Assembly (NCBI RefSeq): GCF_018390595.1
Contig: NZ_JAHBAV010000016.1
Coordinates: 1 to 63,769, forward strand
From: Dietzia massiliensis
Lineage (GTDB): Bacteria > Actinomycetota > Actinomycetes > Mycobacteriales > Mycobacteriaceae
Reading direction: 5' to 3'
Length of the DNA stretch: 63,769 nt
The notes below the pieces were generated by a model. That model was not told the origin of the DNA. It was given only the letters and a program-made list of their open reading frames with translations, and did no database searches. The translations under genes were made by a program, and so were the position numbers. Position 1 is the stretch's first letter. Each line of letters begins with the position of its first letter. Positions 17,434 to 27,161 of this stretch are shown piece after piece.

Positions 17434-18837
17434 ATGGCCGATCAGACTGAATTCCGTATCGAACACGACACGATGGGCGAGGTCCGGGTCCCGGTCGACG
17501 CCCTCTGGCGTGCACAGACCCAGCGCGCCGTGGAGAATTTCCCCGTTTCGGGCCGGGGCCTCGAGCGGACGCAGATCCGCGCGCTCGGGCTGCTCAAGTC
17601 CGCCTGCGCGACCGTCAACGGGCGCCTCGGGCTGCTCGACCGGGAGAAGGTCAACGCGATCGTCGCGGCCGCCGGCCGTATCGCCGAGGGCGAGGTCGAC
17701 GACCACTTCCCCGTCGACGTGTTCCAGACGGGGTCGGGCACGAGCTCCAACATGAACACCAACGAGGTCATCGCCTCGCTCTGCGCGGCCGAGGGCGTCA
17801 CGGTCCACCCGAACGACGACGTGAACATGTCGCAGTCGTCCAACGACACGTTCCCCACGGCCACGCACGTCGCTGCGACGGAGGTCGTGATCGCCGACCT
17901 CGTGCCGGCCCTCGGCGTGCTCGCGGAGTCGTTCGAGTCGAAGGCCGAGCAGTGGCGCGACGTGGTCAAGCCCGGCCGCACGCACCTCATGGACGCCGTC
18001 CCCGTCACCCTCGGTCAGGAGTTCGGCGGCTACGCCCGCCAGATCCGGGCCGGCATCGAGCGTGTCTGCGGCACCCTGCCCCGCGTGGGCGAGCTGCCGA
18101 TCGGCGGCACCGCAGCGGGCACCGGGCTCAACGCCCCGGACGGGTTCGGCTCCGCCGTCGTCGAGGAGCTGCGTTCCCTCACCGGTCTCGAGGAGCTCCG
18201 CCTGGCCGTGGACCCGTTCGAGGCCCAGGCCGCCCGTGACGGGCTCGTCGAGCTGTCGGGCGCACTGCGCACGGTCGCGGTCTCGCTGACCAAGATCGCC
18301 AATGACATCCGCTGGATGGGGTCCGGCCCCATGACCGGGCTCTCCGAGGTGCACCTGCCGGACCTGCAGCCCGGGTCGTCGATCATGCCCGGCAAGGTCA
18401 ACCCGGTGCTGTGCGAGACGGTCGCGCAGGTCGCCGCCCAGGTCGTCGGCAACGACGCCGCGGTCGCCTGGGCCGGCGCGAGCGGCGCCTTCGAACTGAA
18501 CACCGCCATCCCCGTGATGGCCCGCAACGTGCTGGAGTCGGTCCGGATCCTGTCCACGTCGTCGACCCTGTTCGCCGAGCGGTGCATCGACGGCATCGAG
18601 CCGGACGTCGACCGCATGCGCCGTCTGGCCGAGTCCTCCCCCTCGATCGTCACGCCGCTGAACTCGGCGATCGGCTACGAGGAGGCGGCCCGCGTCGCCA
18701 AGCACGCCCTCGCCGAGGGGCTGACCATCCGCGAGGCGGTCATCGCGCTGGGCTTCGTCCCCGACCCGCTGTCCGAGGAGGAGCTCGACCGTCGTCTCGA
18801 CGTCCTCGGGATGACGGGTCTCGATCGCGAGCGCTGA
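17434..18837 (+). CDS. fumC: Class II fumarate hydratase
   Basis: This iron-independent fumarase interconverts fumarate and malate in the TCA cycle. Its signature [11 protein letters not shown] (about residue 315) carries the catalytic Ser loop, and [33 protein letters not shown] and [17 protein letters not shown] mark the other conserved regions; together they distinguish it from aspartase and argininosuccinate lyase. At 467 aa it is full length. It follows glpX on the same strand and ends at a clear hairpin (18863-18900). Confidence 0.95.
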   Translation: MADQTEFRIEHDTMGEVRVPVDALWRAQTQRAVENFPVSGRGLERTQIRALGLLKSACATVNGRLGLLDREKVNAIVAAAGRIAEGEVDDHFPVDVFQTGSGTSSNMNTNEVIASLCAAEGVTVHPNDDVNMSQSSNDTFPTATHVAATEVVIADLVPALGVLAESFESKAEQWRDVVKPGRTHLMDAVPVTLGQEFGGYARQIRAGIERVCGTLPRVGELPIGGTAAGTGLNAPDGFGSAVVEELRSLTGLEELRLAVDPFEAQAARDGLVELSGALRTVAVSLTKIANDIRWMGSGPMTGLSEVHLPDLQPGSSIMPGKVNPVLCETVAQVAAQVVGNDAAVAWAGASGAFELNTAIPVMARNVLESVRILSTSSTLFAERCIDGIEPDVDRMRRLAESSPSIVTPLNSAIGYEEAARVAKHALAEGLTIREAVIALGFVPDPLSEEELDRRLDVLGMTGLDRER

Positions 18838-18862
18838 CCCGCCGCCACCGCACCCGGACACA

Positions 18863-18900
18863 GGCGCAGGGCCCCGGCGACTCCGCCCGGGCCCTGCGCC
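18863..18900. terminator. Bidirectional hairpin between fumC and phoH
   Basis: A 12-bp perfect stem (GGCGCAGGGCCC at 18863-18874, GGGCCCTGCGCC at 18889-18900) with a 14-nt loop lies between the convergent fumC and phoH stops. There is no T-run, which is usual for actinobacterial terminators. Confidence 0.7.
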
Positions 18901-18965
18901 GCTGCCGTCCTCTCTCCGCTGGATTCCTCGCCCCGAGGGGCGGGCCCGGTCCCCGACCGCCCGCC

Positions 18966-20321
18966 TCAGGCGGCGTGGATGCGCCGCAGCGCACCGACCG
19001 AGGCGTCCGGCTGGAACTCCTCGAGCATGGTCGTGACGAGCTCGGCGATGGCCGAGCGCTCGGACCTGCTGAGCGTGATGTGGGCGAACAGCGGGTGGCC
19101 CTTGAGCTTCTCCACCACCGCCTGGATCCCGTCGTGCCGGCCGACCCGGAGGTTGTCGCGCTGCGCCACGTCATGGGTGAGCACGACCCTCGATCCGGTG
19201 CCCAGTCGGGACAGCACGGTGAGCAGGACGTTGCGCTCGAGCGACTGCGCCTCGTCGACGATCACGAACGAGTCGTGGAGGCTGCGGCCCCGGATGTGGG
19301 TCAGTGGCAGCACCTCGAGGATGTCGCGATCCATCACCTCGTCGATCACGTTCTCGCTGACGAGCCCCTCGAGGGTGTCGAACACGGCCTGCGACCAGGG
19401 AGACATCTTCTCCGACTCGCTGCCCGGGAGGTAGCCGAGTTCCTGACCGCCGACGGCGTACAGGGGCCGGAAGACGACGATCTTGCGATGTCGACGTCGC
19501 TCGAGCACGGATTCGAGCCCGGCGCACAGGGCGAGGGCGGACTTGCCGGTGCCGGCGCGGCCACCGAGCGAGACTATGCCGATCGACTCGTCGAGCAGGC
19601 AGTCGATCGCGATACGCTGCTCGGCCGAGCGGCCCCGCAGGCCGAAGACCTCGACGTCGCCGCGGACCAGCCTGAGGCCGCCGTCGTCGGTGACACGGGC
19701 CAACGCGGAGGACGAGTCGGTCTGTACCCGCACCCCGCAGTGGACGGGCGTCTCGGCGTCGAGGCCGGCCGCGCGGGCGGCGAGCGGTGAGACACCGCCG
19801 GTCGAGAACAGGGTGTCTACGAGCTCCTGGGTGGCGGGCAGGTCCGAGACGCCGCTGTAGCCGGTGAGGACGACGTCCTGCGCGTGGTACTCGTCCGCGG
19901 GCAGTCCCACCGAGCCCGCCTTGACGCGGAGCGGGACGTCCTTGGAGACGAGGACGGTGTCGTCGCCCTCGGCCCGCAGGTTGAGCGCACAGGCGAGGAT
20001 CCGGGAGTCGTTGCCGGTGTCGCGGAACCCGGCGGGCAGGACCGACTGGTCGGTGTGGTTGAGCTCGACCCGGAGGGTGCCGCCGGTGTCGGTGACGGGC
20101 AGGTCGCCGTCGAGGCGGCCGTGGCGCAGGCGCAGGTCCTCTAGAAGCCGCAGTGCCTCGCGGGCGAAGTAGCCCAGCTCGGGGTGGTGGCGCTTGGCCT
20201 CGAGCTCCCCGATCACCGCGATGGGTAGGACCACCCGGTTCTCGGCGAAGCGGGTGACGGCCCACGGGTCGGACAGCAGAACCGAGGTGTCGAGGACGTA
20301 GGTACGGACGGTGTCGGTCAC
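18966..20321 (-). CDS. phoH: PhoH2-type PIN domain/PhoH ATPase
   Basis: PhoH2 proteins combine an RNase PIN domain with an ATP-driven RNA helicase-like domain. The PIN part (residues 1-140) shows [30 protein letters not shown] and [11 protein letters not shown] with conserved acidic residues. The PhoH part begins near residue 225 with the Walker [16 protein letters not shown] and Walker [15 protein letters not shown], then [18 protein letters not shown]. The GTG at 20321 ([11 protein letters not shown]) gives 451 aa, near the usual length; the open frame beyond it has no similarity. By position it corresponds to Rv1095. Confidence 0.92.
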   Translation of the reverse strand: MTDTVRTYVLDTSVLLSDPWAVTRFAENRVVLPIAVIGELEAKRHHPELGYFAREALRLLEDLRLRHGRLDGDLPVTDTGGTLRVELNHTDQSVLPAGFRDTGNDSRILACALNLRAEGDDTVLVSKDVPLRVKAGSVGLPADEYHAQDVVLTGYSGVSDLPATQELVDTLFSTGGVSPLAARAAGLDAETPVHCGVRVQTDSSSALARVTDDGGLRLVRGDVEVFGLRGRSAEQRIAIDCLLDESIGIVSLGGRAGTGKSALALCAGLESVLERRRHRKIVVFRPLYAVGGQELGYLPGSESEKMSPWSQAVFDTLEGLVSENVIDEVMDRDILEVLPLTHIRGRSLHDSFVIVDEAQSLERNVLLTVLSRLGTGSRVVLTHDVAQRDNLRVGRHDGIQAVVEKLKGHPLFAHITLSRSERSAIAELVTTMLEEFQPDASVGALRRIHAA

Positions 20322-20646
20322 GGCGCGCTCCTGGACCGCGGCACCCGCGGTCGTGTCGGGATGGACCGGTCGGCCCAGGTCGTCCGGAGACGACAGGGCC
20401 GGGTGCCGGCCCCCTCCCGATCGCGGAAAACGATCATCGGCTGGGACCTCCCGACGGTCGGCTTCCCCACCGACCGTTGGCCCCGACGCTACGCCCCGAA
20501 TCACATCGCTGTAGTTAAGTCGACGTGAATTCTCCGCGACCTCCCGCGTCCGCCGTCTCCGGCCCGCCGGGGTGTCCCAGCGAGATCCCCGTGCCGTGGA
20601 CGTTGGGTCGCTTTCTGTCAGCGGTGCTGAAGCCGTGGAAGGCCTC
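20322..20646. other. Gene-free stretch upstream of phoH
   Basis: This 325-nt interval upstream of phoH carries no gene I can support. It should hold the phoH promoter and leader. It lies at the left edge of the lipid catabolism block, where order diverges from the M. tuberculosis phoH-glyA arrangement. Confidence 0.5.
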
Positions 20647-20763
20647 TCACTCCCGCCGGCGCGCGAGCACCTGAGCGGCGAACGCCTCGTTCAGCTCGAG
20701 GAGGTCGACGTCCGCGAGGCTCAGGTCGAGCTTGCCGAGCAGCTCGGCCGTGGCCGCGGTCCG
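20647..20763 (-). pseudogene. Thiolase C-terminal fragment (relic)
   Basis: Directly after the MaoC-gene stop, the same strand reads [19 protein letters not shown], then [18 protein letters not shown] and a stop. The [10 protein letters not shown] block is diagnostic of thiolases (compare NEAFAVQVLG in fadA at 53829-55049). Only 38 residues remain: the N-terminal two thirds and the C-terminal catalytic His and Cys blocks are both absent. It has no start of its own. It is a deletion relic left beside an acyl-CoA gene block. Confidence 0.75.
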
Positions 20764-21216
20764 TCACTCGACCATGAGGCGGATGGCCTCGGCGACCACC
20801 GCCGGCCGGTCGCCGCCCTCGATCTCGACCGTGACGAGCGTGGTGAGCTGGGCGCCGGAGGGCTTGCGGTCGAGTGAGGTCAGCTCGACGCCGGCCCGGA
20901 TCCGGGATCCCACCGGGACCGGCGCGGGGAACCGCACCTTGCCGAGCCCGTAGTTGATCATCATCGAGAACCCGCGGATGTCCATGACCCGGTTCCCGAG
21001 TACCGGCAACAGTGACAGGGTGAGGTACCCGTGGGCGATGGTCGTACCGTAGGGCCCCTCCGCAGCTCGGGCGGGGTCCACGTGGATCCACTGGTGATCC
21101 CCTGTCGCGTCGGCGAACGCGTCGACGCGCTCCTGCGTGATCTCCATCCAGTCGCTGTATCCCACGTGCTCGCCGATCGCCGCCGACACCTGGTCCAGGC
21201 CCTCGAACACCCTCAT
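20764..21216 (-). CDS. MaoC-like enoyl-CoA hydratase (hot-dog fold)
   Basis: MaoC-type hydratases add water to trans-2-enoyl-CoA. The protein shows SDWMEITQERVDAFADATGDHQWIHVDPARA, with the conserved D..H..H catalytic pattern, then GTTIAHGYLTLSLLP and a second half with KVRFPAPVPVGSRIRAG. At 150 aa it is a single-domain member like those in beta-oxidation gene sets. The ATG at 21216 is preceded by AGGAGAGG. It probably works with the acyl-CoA genes of the block, but no adjacent dehydrogenase shares its operon. Confidence 0.88.
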   Translation of the reverse strand: MRVFEGLDQVSAAIGEHVGYSDWMEITQERVDAFADATGDHQWIHVDPARAAEGPYGTTIAHGYLTLSLLPVLGNRVMDIRGFSMMINYGLGKVRFPAPVPVGSRIRAGVELTSLDRKPSGAQLTTLVTVEIEGGDRPAVVAEAIRLMVE

Positions 21217-21521
21217 TTCAATCCTCTCCTCATCCCGGGCCGTGCTCCACCACCACGATAGACATCCCCGGGTGCCGCGGGGTCGCCTCCGGATCGGTCT
21301 TGCACGGCAGCGCGATGAGACCCGAGCGACGGGCGTCGGTGATGAACGTCGTGGCACCGGTGATGACCGACCATCAGCCGGGCGGAGCTGACGGTGCTCG
21401 GGCGGCGGCACCGCACTCGATCTGCGCGCGCGGGTGCGTGCTCACCGACCCGACGGCAACGCGGACGTCCTGGACTGGGCCTTCACGGTCCTCATGCCGT
21501 GAATGCAGGATGATGGTGCAC
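21217..21521. other. Gene-free divergent region, maoC/fadR-type regulator
   Basis: About 305 nt lie between the divergent MaoC and FadR-type regulator starts and should contain both promoters. Apart from a short frame on the plus strand that reads into the regulator, I see no gene, and I find no clear long inverted repeat. Confidence 0.4.
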
Positions 21522-22289
21522 ATGGATACGACAGGCGATACGCAGCGCGGGCCCGGCGGGATCTCGCGTCCGCAGAAAACGGCGCTGCTGGTGGCGAAGC
21601 GGATCGTCGAGGACATCGCCCGGCGCGGCAACACCGTCGGTGACCGGCTGCCGCCCGAGCACCTCATGCTGGAGGAGTACGGCGTCGGCCGGGGCACGCT
21701 GCGGGAGTCCCTGCGGTACTTGGAACTACAGGGGGCGATCACCCTGAAGCCCGGGCCAGGTGGCGGCCCGATCGTCCAGCAGCCCGACGGCGGGACGCTC
21801 GCCGCCGCGTTGAGCCTGCTCATGCAGTTCGAGAACGCCCCGTTCTCCACGATCATGGAGGCGAGGGCGGCGATGGAGCCGTCGATCGCGCGACTCGCCG
21901 CCGGGCGGATGAGCCGCGAGGCGCTGGAGGAGCTCCGCCTCAACGTCGAGGCCACGCGCGAGGGGGCCGAGGGGGGTGAGTACTTCACCGAGGACTCCGA
22001 GCGGTTCCACGCCCTCATCGCGTGGGGGTCGGGCAGCGTCCTGTTCGGGTATCTCTTCGACGCGCTGCTCGGGATCCTGGCGGGCGCATCCATGGGGGTG
22101 GCCTACCCGAAGCGACAGCGCGACCACACGTGCGCGATCCACGAGGACATCTACCGGGCGATCGCCGACCGCGACGCCGTGGCGGCCCACGACCTCATGG
22201 CGCAGCACATCACGGACCACCACCACTATCTGAAGAAGAAGTTCCGCGCGGCGTTGGAGCAGCCGATCCGATGGGACCTCGCCTGGTGA
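21522..22289 (+). CDS. GntR/FadR-family transcriptional regulator
   Basis: An N-terminal winged helix (KTALLVAKRIVEDIARRG, GDRLPPEHLMLEEYGVGRGTLRESLRYLELQG) is followed by an all-helical FCD ligand domain with METAL-ligand-type positions (FSTIMEARAAMEPSIARLAA, FHALIAWGSGSVLF, HEDIYRAIADRDAVAAHDLM). This is the FadR subfamily, which usually senses acyl-CoA or an organic acid. Its place between the MaoC and reductase genes suggests control of the acyl-CoA block (inference). The ATG at 21522 is preferred; ATGs at 21510 and 21513 are alternatives. Confidence 0.85.
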   Translation: MDTTGDTQRGPGGISRPQKTALLVAKRIVEDIARRGNTVGDRLPPEHLMLEEYGVGRGTLRESLRYLELQGAITLKPGPGGGPIVQQPDGGTLAAALSLLMQFENAPFSTIMEARAAMEPSIARLAAGRMSREALEELRLNVEATREGAEGGEYFTEDSERFHALIAWGSGSVLFGYLFDALLGILAGASMGVAYPKRQRDHTCAIHEDIYRAIADRDAVAAHDLMAQHITDHHHYLKKKFRAALEQPIRWDLAW

Positions 22290-22305
22290 CGGGCGCGGCG
22301 CGGTC

Positions 22306-23049
22306 TCAGATGTGCCGACCGCCGGTGATCTCCAGGACGGTGCCGGTCATGTAGCTCGACATGTCGCTGGCGAGGAAGAGCACCACCTGCGCGACCTCGC
22401 TCGGTTCGGCCGCCCTCCCCATGGGGATCTCGGCCATCTTCTCCTCCCAGATGTGCTCGGGCATCGCGAGCGTCATCGCGGTCCGGATGAGCCCGGGCTG
22501 GACGGCGTTGACGCGCACGCCCGCGAAGGCGACCTCCTTGGCCGCGGCCTTGGTCAGTCCGACGATCCCGGCCTTGGCCGCCGAGTAGTTGGTCTGGCCC
22601 ACCAGCCCGACCTTCCCGGAGATCGAGGAGATGTTGACGATCGCCCCGCCCCCGTGGCCGCGCATGCGCCCCGCCGCCGCGCGGGTGCCGTTCCAGGTGC
22701 CCTTGAGGTGGATGGCGATGATGTCGTCGAACTGCTCCTCGGTCATCTTGCGCATCGTGGCGTCGCGGGTGACCCCGGCGTTATTGACGAACACCCCGAG
22801 CGGCCCGAAGGCCTCCTCGGCGACGTCGATCATCGCCTCGACCGCGGCGCCGTCCCGCACGTCGCAGTGCACGTACCGTGCGTGGTCCTCGCCCCCCAGG
22901 TCGGCGACCGCCGCGGCGCCGGCCTCGTCGTCGATGTCCCCGACCACCACCCGGGCCCCGTTCGCGATGAACGTCCGGGCGATCTCCAGCCCGATCCCGC
23001 GCGCGGCCCCCGTGACGACCGCGGTCCGACCCTCGAGCAGTCCCATCAT
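22306..23049 (-). CDS. FabG-type short-chain dehydrogenase/reductase
   Basis: A classical SDR of 247 aa with cofactor motif [12 protein letters not shown] (residues 13-24), NNAG at about 88, and the catalytic Ser-Tyr-Lys (ISSISGK, then YSAAKAG). The Asp ending the second strand (VVGDIDDE) favours NAD(H). FabG-like enzymes in such clusters act as 3-hydroxyacyl-CoA dehydrogenases. Its ATG overlaps the stop of the CaiB fragment by four bases, so it is the last gene of the acyl-CoA dehydrogenase operon. Confidence 0.88.
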   Translation of the reverse strand: MMGLLEGRTAVVTGAARGIGLEIARTFIANGARVVVGDIDDEAGAAAVADLGGEDHARYVHCDVRDGAAVEAMIDVAEEAFGPLGVFVNNAGVTRDATMRKMTEEQFDDIIAIHLKGTWNGTRAAAGRMRGHGGGAIVNISSISGKVGLVGQTNYSAAKAGIVGLTKAAAKEVAFAGVRVNAVQPGLIRTAMTLAMPEHIWEEKMAEIPMGRAAEPSEVAQVVLFLASDMSSYMTGTVLEITGGRHI

Positions 23050-23348
23050 GTGTCCCCTTCGTCCAGTGCCCCGGCCAGCTCGGCCAGGATCGCCTCAGTG
23101 TGTTCGCCCAGCGCCGGCACGCGTCCCATCGGCAGTTCGACGTCCGAGAACGTCATCGGCGGCAGCAGTCCGCGGACCGGCCCGGCCGGGGTCCCCACCC
23201 CGCGCCACCGGTTCCGGGCCGCGAGTTGCGGGTGCTCGACCAGCCCGGCGACGTCGTTGAGCCGCGCCGCCGGCACACCGAACCGGTCCAGACTGTCGGC
23301 CCGCTCCGCCGAGTCGGGCGAACCACCCACCGACCCCGCGGCGGTCAC
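23046..23348 (-). pseudogene. C-terminal fragment of a CaiB/BaiF CoA-transferase, 100 aa
   Basis: Residues 22-95 ([55 protein letters not shown]) match the C-terminus of class III CoA-transferases, whose full length is about 400 aa. The N-terminal Rossmann part, with its catalytic Asp, is absent. Yet the reading frame has a GTG that overlaps the upstream dehydrogenase stop by four bases, and its stop overlaps the reductase start by four bases, so the overlaps at both ends are intact. The likely history is an internal deletion in frame. A short expressed peptide is possible; CoA transfer is not. Confidence 0.75.
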
Positions 23349-24535
23349 CGGCTACCCGCCGCCCGCGTGGCCACCCGGACGAGGCCGCCACCGATGATGA
23401 GCCTCTGGATCTCGCTGGTCCCCTCGTACAGGCGCAGCAGCCGGACGTCCCGGTAGATCCGCTCGACGGGGACGCCGCGGATGTACCCGCTGCCACCGTG
23501 GATCTGGACGGCCAGGTCGGCGGCCCGACCGGCCATCTCGGTGCAGTAGAGCTTGGCCGCCGACGGGGCGATCCGGCGGTCCTCACCACAGTGATACTTC
23601 GCGGCGGCCTCGCGGACCATCGCGCGACCCGCCATCACGCCCACCTGGATATCCGCCAACATCGCCTGTACCAGTTGGAACTCACCGATCACCGTCCCGC
23701 CCTGGGTGGCGGTGGAGGCGTGCGCGAGCGACTCGTCCAATGCGCGCTGCGCGGCACCGACCGCCAACGCGGCGATGTGCACGCGGCCCCGCGCCAGCGA
23801 GGTCATCGCGGCCCGGTAGCCCGCGTCCTCGTCACCGCCGACCAACGCATCGTCAGGTACGCGGACGGCCTGGAAGCTGACCTCGGCGGTCCAGGCACCC
23901 TCCTGGCCCATCTTCTCGTCCTTGGGCCCCACCGTCACGCCCGGCGTGTCCGCGGGGACGAGGAAGACGGCGACGCCAGTGCCGTCGGCGTCGGCGGGAC
24001 GGGTCCGGGCGAACACGACGAACAGGCCGGCGAGCGGCGCGTTGGTGATGAAACGCTTGGCTCCCTCGATCACCCAGCCGGCTCCGTCGCGCACCGCCTT
24101 GGTGGTCAGCCCAGCCGGGTTCGACCCGGCGCCGTCCTCCGTGAGGGCGAACGACGCGATCACCTCCCCTGAGGCGATCGGCCCCAGCCACCTCGCCTTC
24201 TGCTCGTCCGTCCCGAAGTTCACCAGCACCTGCCCGGCGATCCCGTTGTTGGTGCCGAACAGGGACCGCATCGCGAAGGTCGTGTAGCCGAACTCCATCG
24301 CCATCTCGACGTCCTGGGTCAGGTCCAACCCCAGGCCTCCCCAGCGCTGCGGGATCGCGTAACCGAACAGGCCCAGGTCGGCCAGCCCCGCGCGGATGTC
24401 CGCCGGGACCTCGTCGGCGTCGGCGATCTCCTGCTCGCGCGGCAGCACCACCGTACGGATGTAGTCGCGCGTCGTCGCGAGAATGTCCGCGAAATCGTCC
24501 CCGGAGACCTCCGGGTCCGCCACTGTCGTGTCCAT
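23345..24535 (-). CDS. Acyl-CoA dehydrogenase
   Basis: FAD-dependent acyl-CoA dehydrogenases oxidise acyl-CoA to enoyl-CoA. Seen here are ASFALTEDGAGSNPAGLTTK (FAD site), FITNAPLAGLFVVFAR, HGGSGYIRGVPVERIYRDV and YEGTSEIQRLIIG, whose Glu fits the catalytic base position. From MDTTVADPEV the length is 396 aa, typical. The ATG at 24535 avoids an Arg-rich extension. It leads an operon with the CaiB fragment and FabG-type reductase, linked by four-base overlaps, and is divergent from the zinc alcohol dehydrogenase gene. Confidence 0.92.
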   Translation of the reverse strand: MDTTVADPEVSGDDFADILATTRDYIRTVVLPREQEIADADEVPADIRAGLADLGLFGYAIPQRWGGLGLDLTQDVEMAMEFGYTTFAMRSLFGTNNGIAGQVLVNFGTDEQKARWLGPIASGEVIASFALTEDGAGSNPAGLTTKAVRDGAGWVIEGAKRFITNAPLAGLFVVFARTRPADADGTGVAVFLVPADTPGVTVGPKDEKMGQEGAWTAEVSFQAVRVPDDALVGGDEDAGYRAAMTSLARGRVHIAALAVGAAQRALDESLAHASTATQGGTVIGEFQLVQAMLADIQVGVMAGRAMVREAAAKYHCGEDRRIAPSAAKLYCTEMAGRAADLAVQIHGGSGYIRGVPVERIYRDVRLLRLYEGTSEIQRLIIGGGLVRVATRAAGSR

Positions 24536-24671
24536 CGCCCGCCTTCCGCCGCTTCCAGCGCGTCGCCTGGATGCTACCAACTATGATCATCGTTAGCGGG
24601 GAGCTTCATCCGCCCCTGAGTCCCACCAGATCTGCTGAGACGGACAGCGGTGCCTGAGTACAGTCGGCGCC

Positions 24672-25775
24672 ATGAAGGCTGCCGTGTGTGTCGAGACCGG
24701 ATCCCCGCTGGTGATCGAGGACATCCCGATCCCCGAACCGCGGGAGGGCGAGGTTCTCGTGCACAACCACGCCTGCGGGGTCTGCCACACCGACCTGCAC
24801 GTCATGAAGGGCGAGGTCGGATTCCCGCTCCCCGGAGTGCTCGGCCACGAGATCTCGGGCGTCGTGGCCGAGGTCGGCCGCGGCGTCACCACCGTCCGCC
24901 CCGGCGACCGGGTAGTGGGCTCGTTCATCATGCCGTGCGGCTACTGCGAGAACTGCGCGCGCGGCATGGAGGACATCTGCTCCACATTCTTCGAGTACAA
25001 CCGCCTGCGCGGGACCCTGTACGACGGCGAGAGCCGATTGCGCCGCGCCTCCGGTGAACCGCTGTCCATGTACTCGATGGGCGGGTTGGCCGAGTACAGC
25101 GTCACGCCCGCCACTGCAGTGTTCGCCCTCCCGGACCCCCTCGACCTGACCGACTCCGCGATCCTCGGGTGCTCGATGTTCACCGCATACGGGGCGGTCC
25201 GCAACGTCGGCGATGTCCGCACCGGGGAGTCGGTCGCGGTGGTGGCGGTCGGCGGCGTCGGCCAGAACATCGTCCAGTTGTCCGCGGTGAGCGGCGCGGA
25301 ATCGGTCATCGCGATCGACGTCGACGACGACAAGCTCGCGCTCGCCCGCCGTATGGGCGCCACCCACACCATCAACTCGGCGCAGACCGATGCGACGGCC
25401 GCCGTCATGGAGATCACGGGTGGCCGCGGGGTCGACGCGGCATTCGAGGCGCTCGGCTCCGCGGTCACGACCCGCCAGGCCACCGAGATCGCCAGAGAGG
25501 GCGGCCGCGTCGTGGTGGTGGGCATCCCGCCGGCCGGGACGTCCCTGGACGCGGACCTCGCGCGCATCGTCCGTCGGAAGATCCAGATCAAGGGTTCGTA
25601 CGGCGCGCGGGCCCGGCAGGACGTGACCGCCCTCATCCGTCTGCTGGCCGCCGGCAAGCTGGATCTCGGCCAGGTCATCTCGCGGCGCGTCCCGATGGCC
25701 GAGGCGCCGCAGACCTACGAGGCGCTCGACCGCGGCGAGGTGCTGGGGCGCGCCATCGTCCTCACCGGCGACTGA
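24672..25775 (+). CDS. Zinc-dependent alcohol dehydrogenase (MDR family)
   Basis: The catalytic zinc residues lie in CGVCHTDLH (about residue 36) and GHEISG, the structural zinc in [15 protein letters not shown], and the Rossmann motif is [12 protein letters not shown] (about residue 190). At 367 aa it has the size of NAD(P)-dependent medium-chain dehydrogenases that oxidise primary alcohols or aryl alcohols. It is divergent from the acyl-CoA dehydrogenase with 136 nt between and could feed alcohol-derived acids into the pathway (inference). It ends before an inverted repeat at 25785-25843. Confidence 0.9.
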   Translation: MKAAVCVETGSPLVIEDIPIPEPREGEVLVHNHACGVCHTDLHVMKGEVGFPLPGVLGHEISGVVAEVGRGVTTVRPGDRVVGSFIMPCGYCENCARGMEDICSTFFEYNRLRGTLYDGESRLRRASGEPLSMYSMGGLAEYSVTPATAVFALPDPLDLTDSAILGCSMFTAYGAVRNVGDVRTGESVAVVAVGGVGQNIVQLSAVSGAESVIAIDVDDDKLALARRMGATHTINSAQTDATAAVMEITGGRGVDAAFEALGSAVTTRQATEIAREGGRVVVVGIPPAGTSLDADLARIVRRKIQIKGSYGARARQDVTALIRLLAAGKLDLGQVISRRVPMAEAPQTYEALDRGEVLGRAIVLTGD

Positions 25776-25784
25776 GCGCCCTCG

Positions 25785-25843
25785 TCGAGAAGAGCGTTTC
25801 GCACAGATCCACTCGACCGATACGGGCGAAATCGTCTTCTCGA
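25785..25843. repeat. Imperfect inverted repeat after the alcohol dehydrogenase gene
   Basis: Two 18-nt arms (25785-25802 and 25826-25843) match at 15 of 18 positions as TCGAGAAGA-NNN-TTTCGC, with a 23-nt centre. It is AT-richer than its surroundings and may be a terminator or a dispersed element; nothing in the window repeats it. Confidence 0.5.
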
Positions 25844-25884
25844 TGGTGACGGCAGCAGGCCCCGCCGAACGACCCCCACTCGCA

Positions 25885-25928
25885 CCGACCCCCGGCCCGC
25901 CGCCATCAAGGCGAGGACCGGGGGTCGG
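25885..25928. terminator. Hairpin downstream of the thiolase and alcohol dehydrogenase genes
   Basis: An 11-bp perfect stem, CCGACCCCCGG at 25885-25895 and CCGGGGGTCGG at 25918-25928, with a 22-nt loop that can form a further small stem. It is 20 nt beyond the minus-strand thiolase stop and can act on both convergent transcripts. Confidence 0.65.
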
Positions 25929-25948
25929 GGGCGCGCTGATCGGGCAGG

Positions 25949-27091
25949 TCAGAGCAGTTCGATGATGGTGGCGTTCGCCTGGCCGCCGCCCTCACACATC
26001 GTTTGCAGGCCGTACTTGATGTCCTTGTCCTTCATGTGGTGGACGAGGTCGGCGAAGATGCGCGCGCCGGAGCCACCGAGCGGGTGACCGAGCGCGATCG
26101 CGCCGCCGTTGGGGTTGAGTTTGGCCGGGTCCGCGCCCGTGTCGGCCAGCCACGCCATGGGCACGGAGGCGAACGCCTCGTTGACCTCGAACACCCCGAT
26201 GTCATCGATCGACAGACCCGACTTCTGCAGGGCCTTGGCGGTCGCAGGGATCGGCGCGGTGAGCATGATGACCGGGTCGTCACCCGCGAGAGTCGCGGTG
26301 TGCACGCGAGCCAGCGGGGCGCAGCCATACTTGGCGGCCGCCTCCTCGCTCATCACCAGGATCGCCGCCGAACCGTCGGAGATCTGCGAGGCGTTGCCCG
26401 CGTGGATGACGCCGTCCTCCTTGAACGGCGTCTTGAGCCCGGCCAGTCCCTCGACGGTGCTCCCGCGGCGGATACCCTGATCGGTGTCGAACACGCCGTC
26501 CGGGGTGGTCACCGGCACGATGTGCCCGGTGAAGAACCCGGCGTCCTGTGCCGCGGCGGCCTTCTCGTGCGAGGCCACCGCGAACTCGTCGAGCTGGGTG
26601 CGGGAGAAGCCCCACCGCTCGGCGATCATCTCGGCGCCCACTCCCTGATTGGGCGCGATGCCGTCGTACCGGTCCATGAAGTGCTGCCCGTAGGGGAACG
26701 AATCGGCGGACACGTGCGAGCCCATCGGTACGCGGGTCATCGACTCCACGCCGCCGGCCACGACCACGTCGTGGTACCCGGACTCGACGACCGCGACGGC
26801 GAAGCTCAGCGCCTGCTGCGACGACCCACACTGCCGGTCGATCGTCACGCCGTTGACCGTCTCGGGCCACCCGGCGGACAGTGCGGCGGTCCGGGCGATG
26901 TCGCCGGCCTGCTCACCGGCCTGCGTCACACAACCCCAGATGACGTCCTCGACGACCGCCGGGTCGATCCCCGCCCGCTCGACGAGCCCGTTGAGCACCA
27001 CGCCGGACAGGTCAGCCGGGTGCATCCCGGCCAGGCCGCCCTTGCGCTTGCCCACCGCGCTGCGCACGGCCTCCACGATCACTGCACCCAT
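25949..27091 (-). CDS. Acetyl-CoA acetyltransferase/acyl-CoA thiolase
   Basis: The active-site Cys is in RQCGSSQQAL (about residue 88), the catalytic His in GHPLGGSGAR and the second Cys in MCEGGGQANA, with EVNEAFASVPMAW between. At 380 aa it is a normal thiolase that cleaves 3-ketoacyl-CoA or condenses acetyl-CoA. It is the distal gene of the long minus-strand set (ligase, transporter, kinase, reductase, dehydrogenase, thiolase) and would finish the cycle. A spacer of about 70 nt separates it from the dehydrogenase. Confidence 0.92.
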   Translation of the reverse strand: MGAVIVEAVRSAVGKRKGGLAGMHPADLSGVVLNGLVERAGIDPAVVEDVIWGCVTQAGEQAGDIARTAALSAGWPETVNGVTIDRQCGSSQQALSFAVAVVESGYHDVVVAGGVESMTRVPMGSHVSADSFPYGQHFMDRYDGIAPNQGVGAEMIAERWGFSRTQLDEFAVASHEKAAAAQDAGFFTGHIVPVTTPDGVFDTDQGIRRGSTVEGLAGLKTPFKEDGVIHAGNASQISDGSAAILVMSEEAAAKYGCAPLARVHTATLAGDDPVIMLTAPIPATAKALQKSGLSIDDIGVFEVNEAFASVPMAWLADTGADPAKLNPNGGAIALGHPLGGSGARIFADLVHHMKDKDIKYGLQTMCEGGGQANATIIELL

Positions 27092-27161
27092 GTGCTTCTT
27101 CCTTCACTCTCGTGCGTCCCCCGGCGCCGGTCACCCCGGCTACTGGTGGGACATCCTAGGG

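Noticed and set aside
24606..25367. Minus-strand frame opposite the alcohol dehydrogenase
   Set aside because: Shadow of the zinc dehydrogenase gene with repetitive composition.
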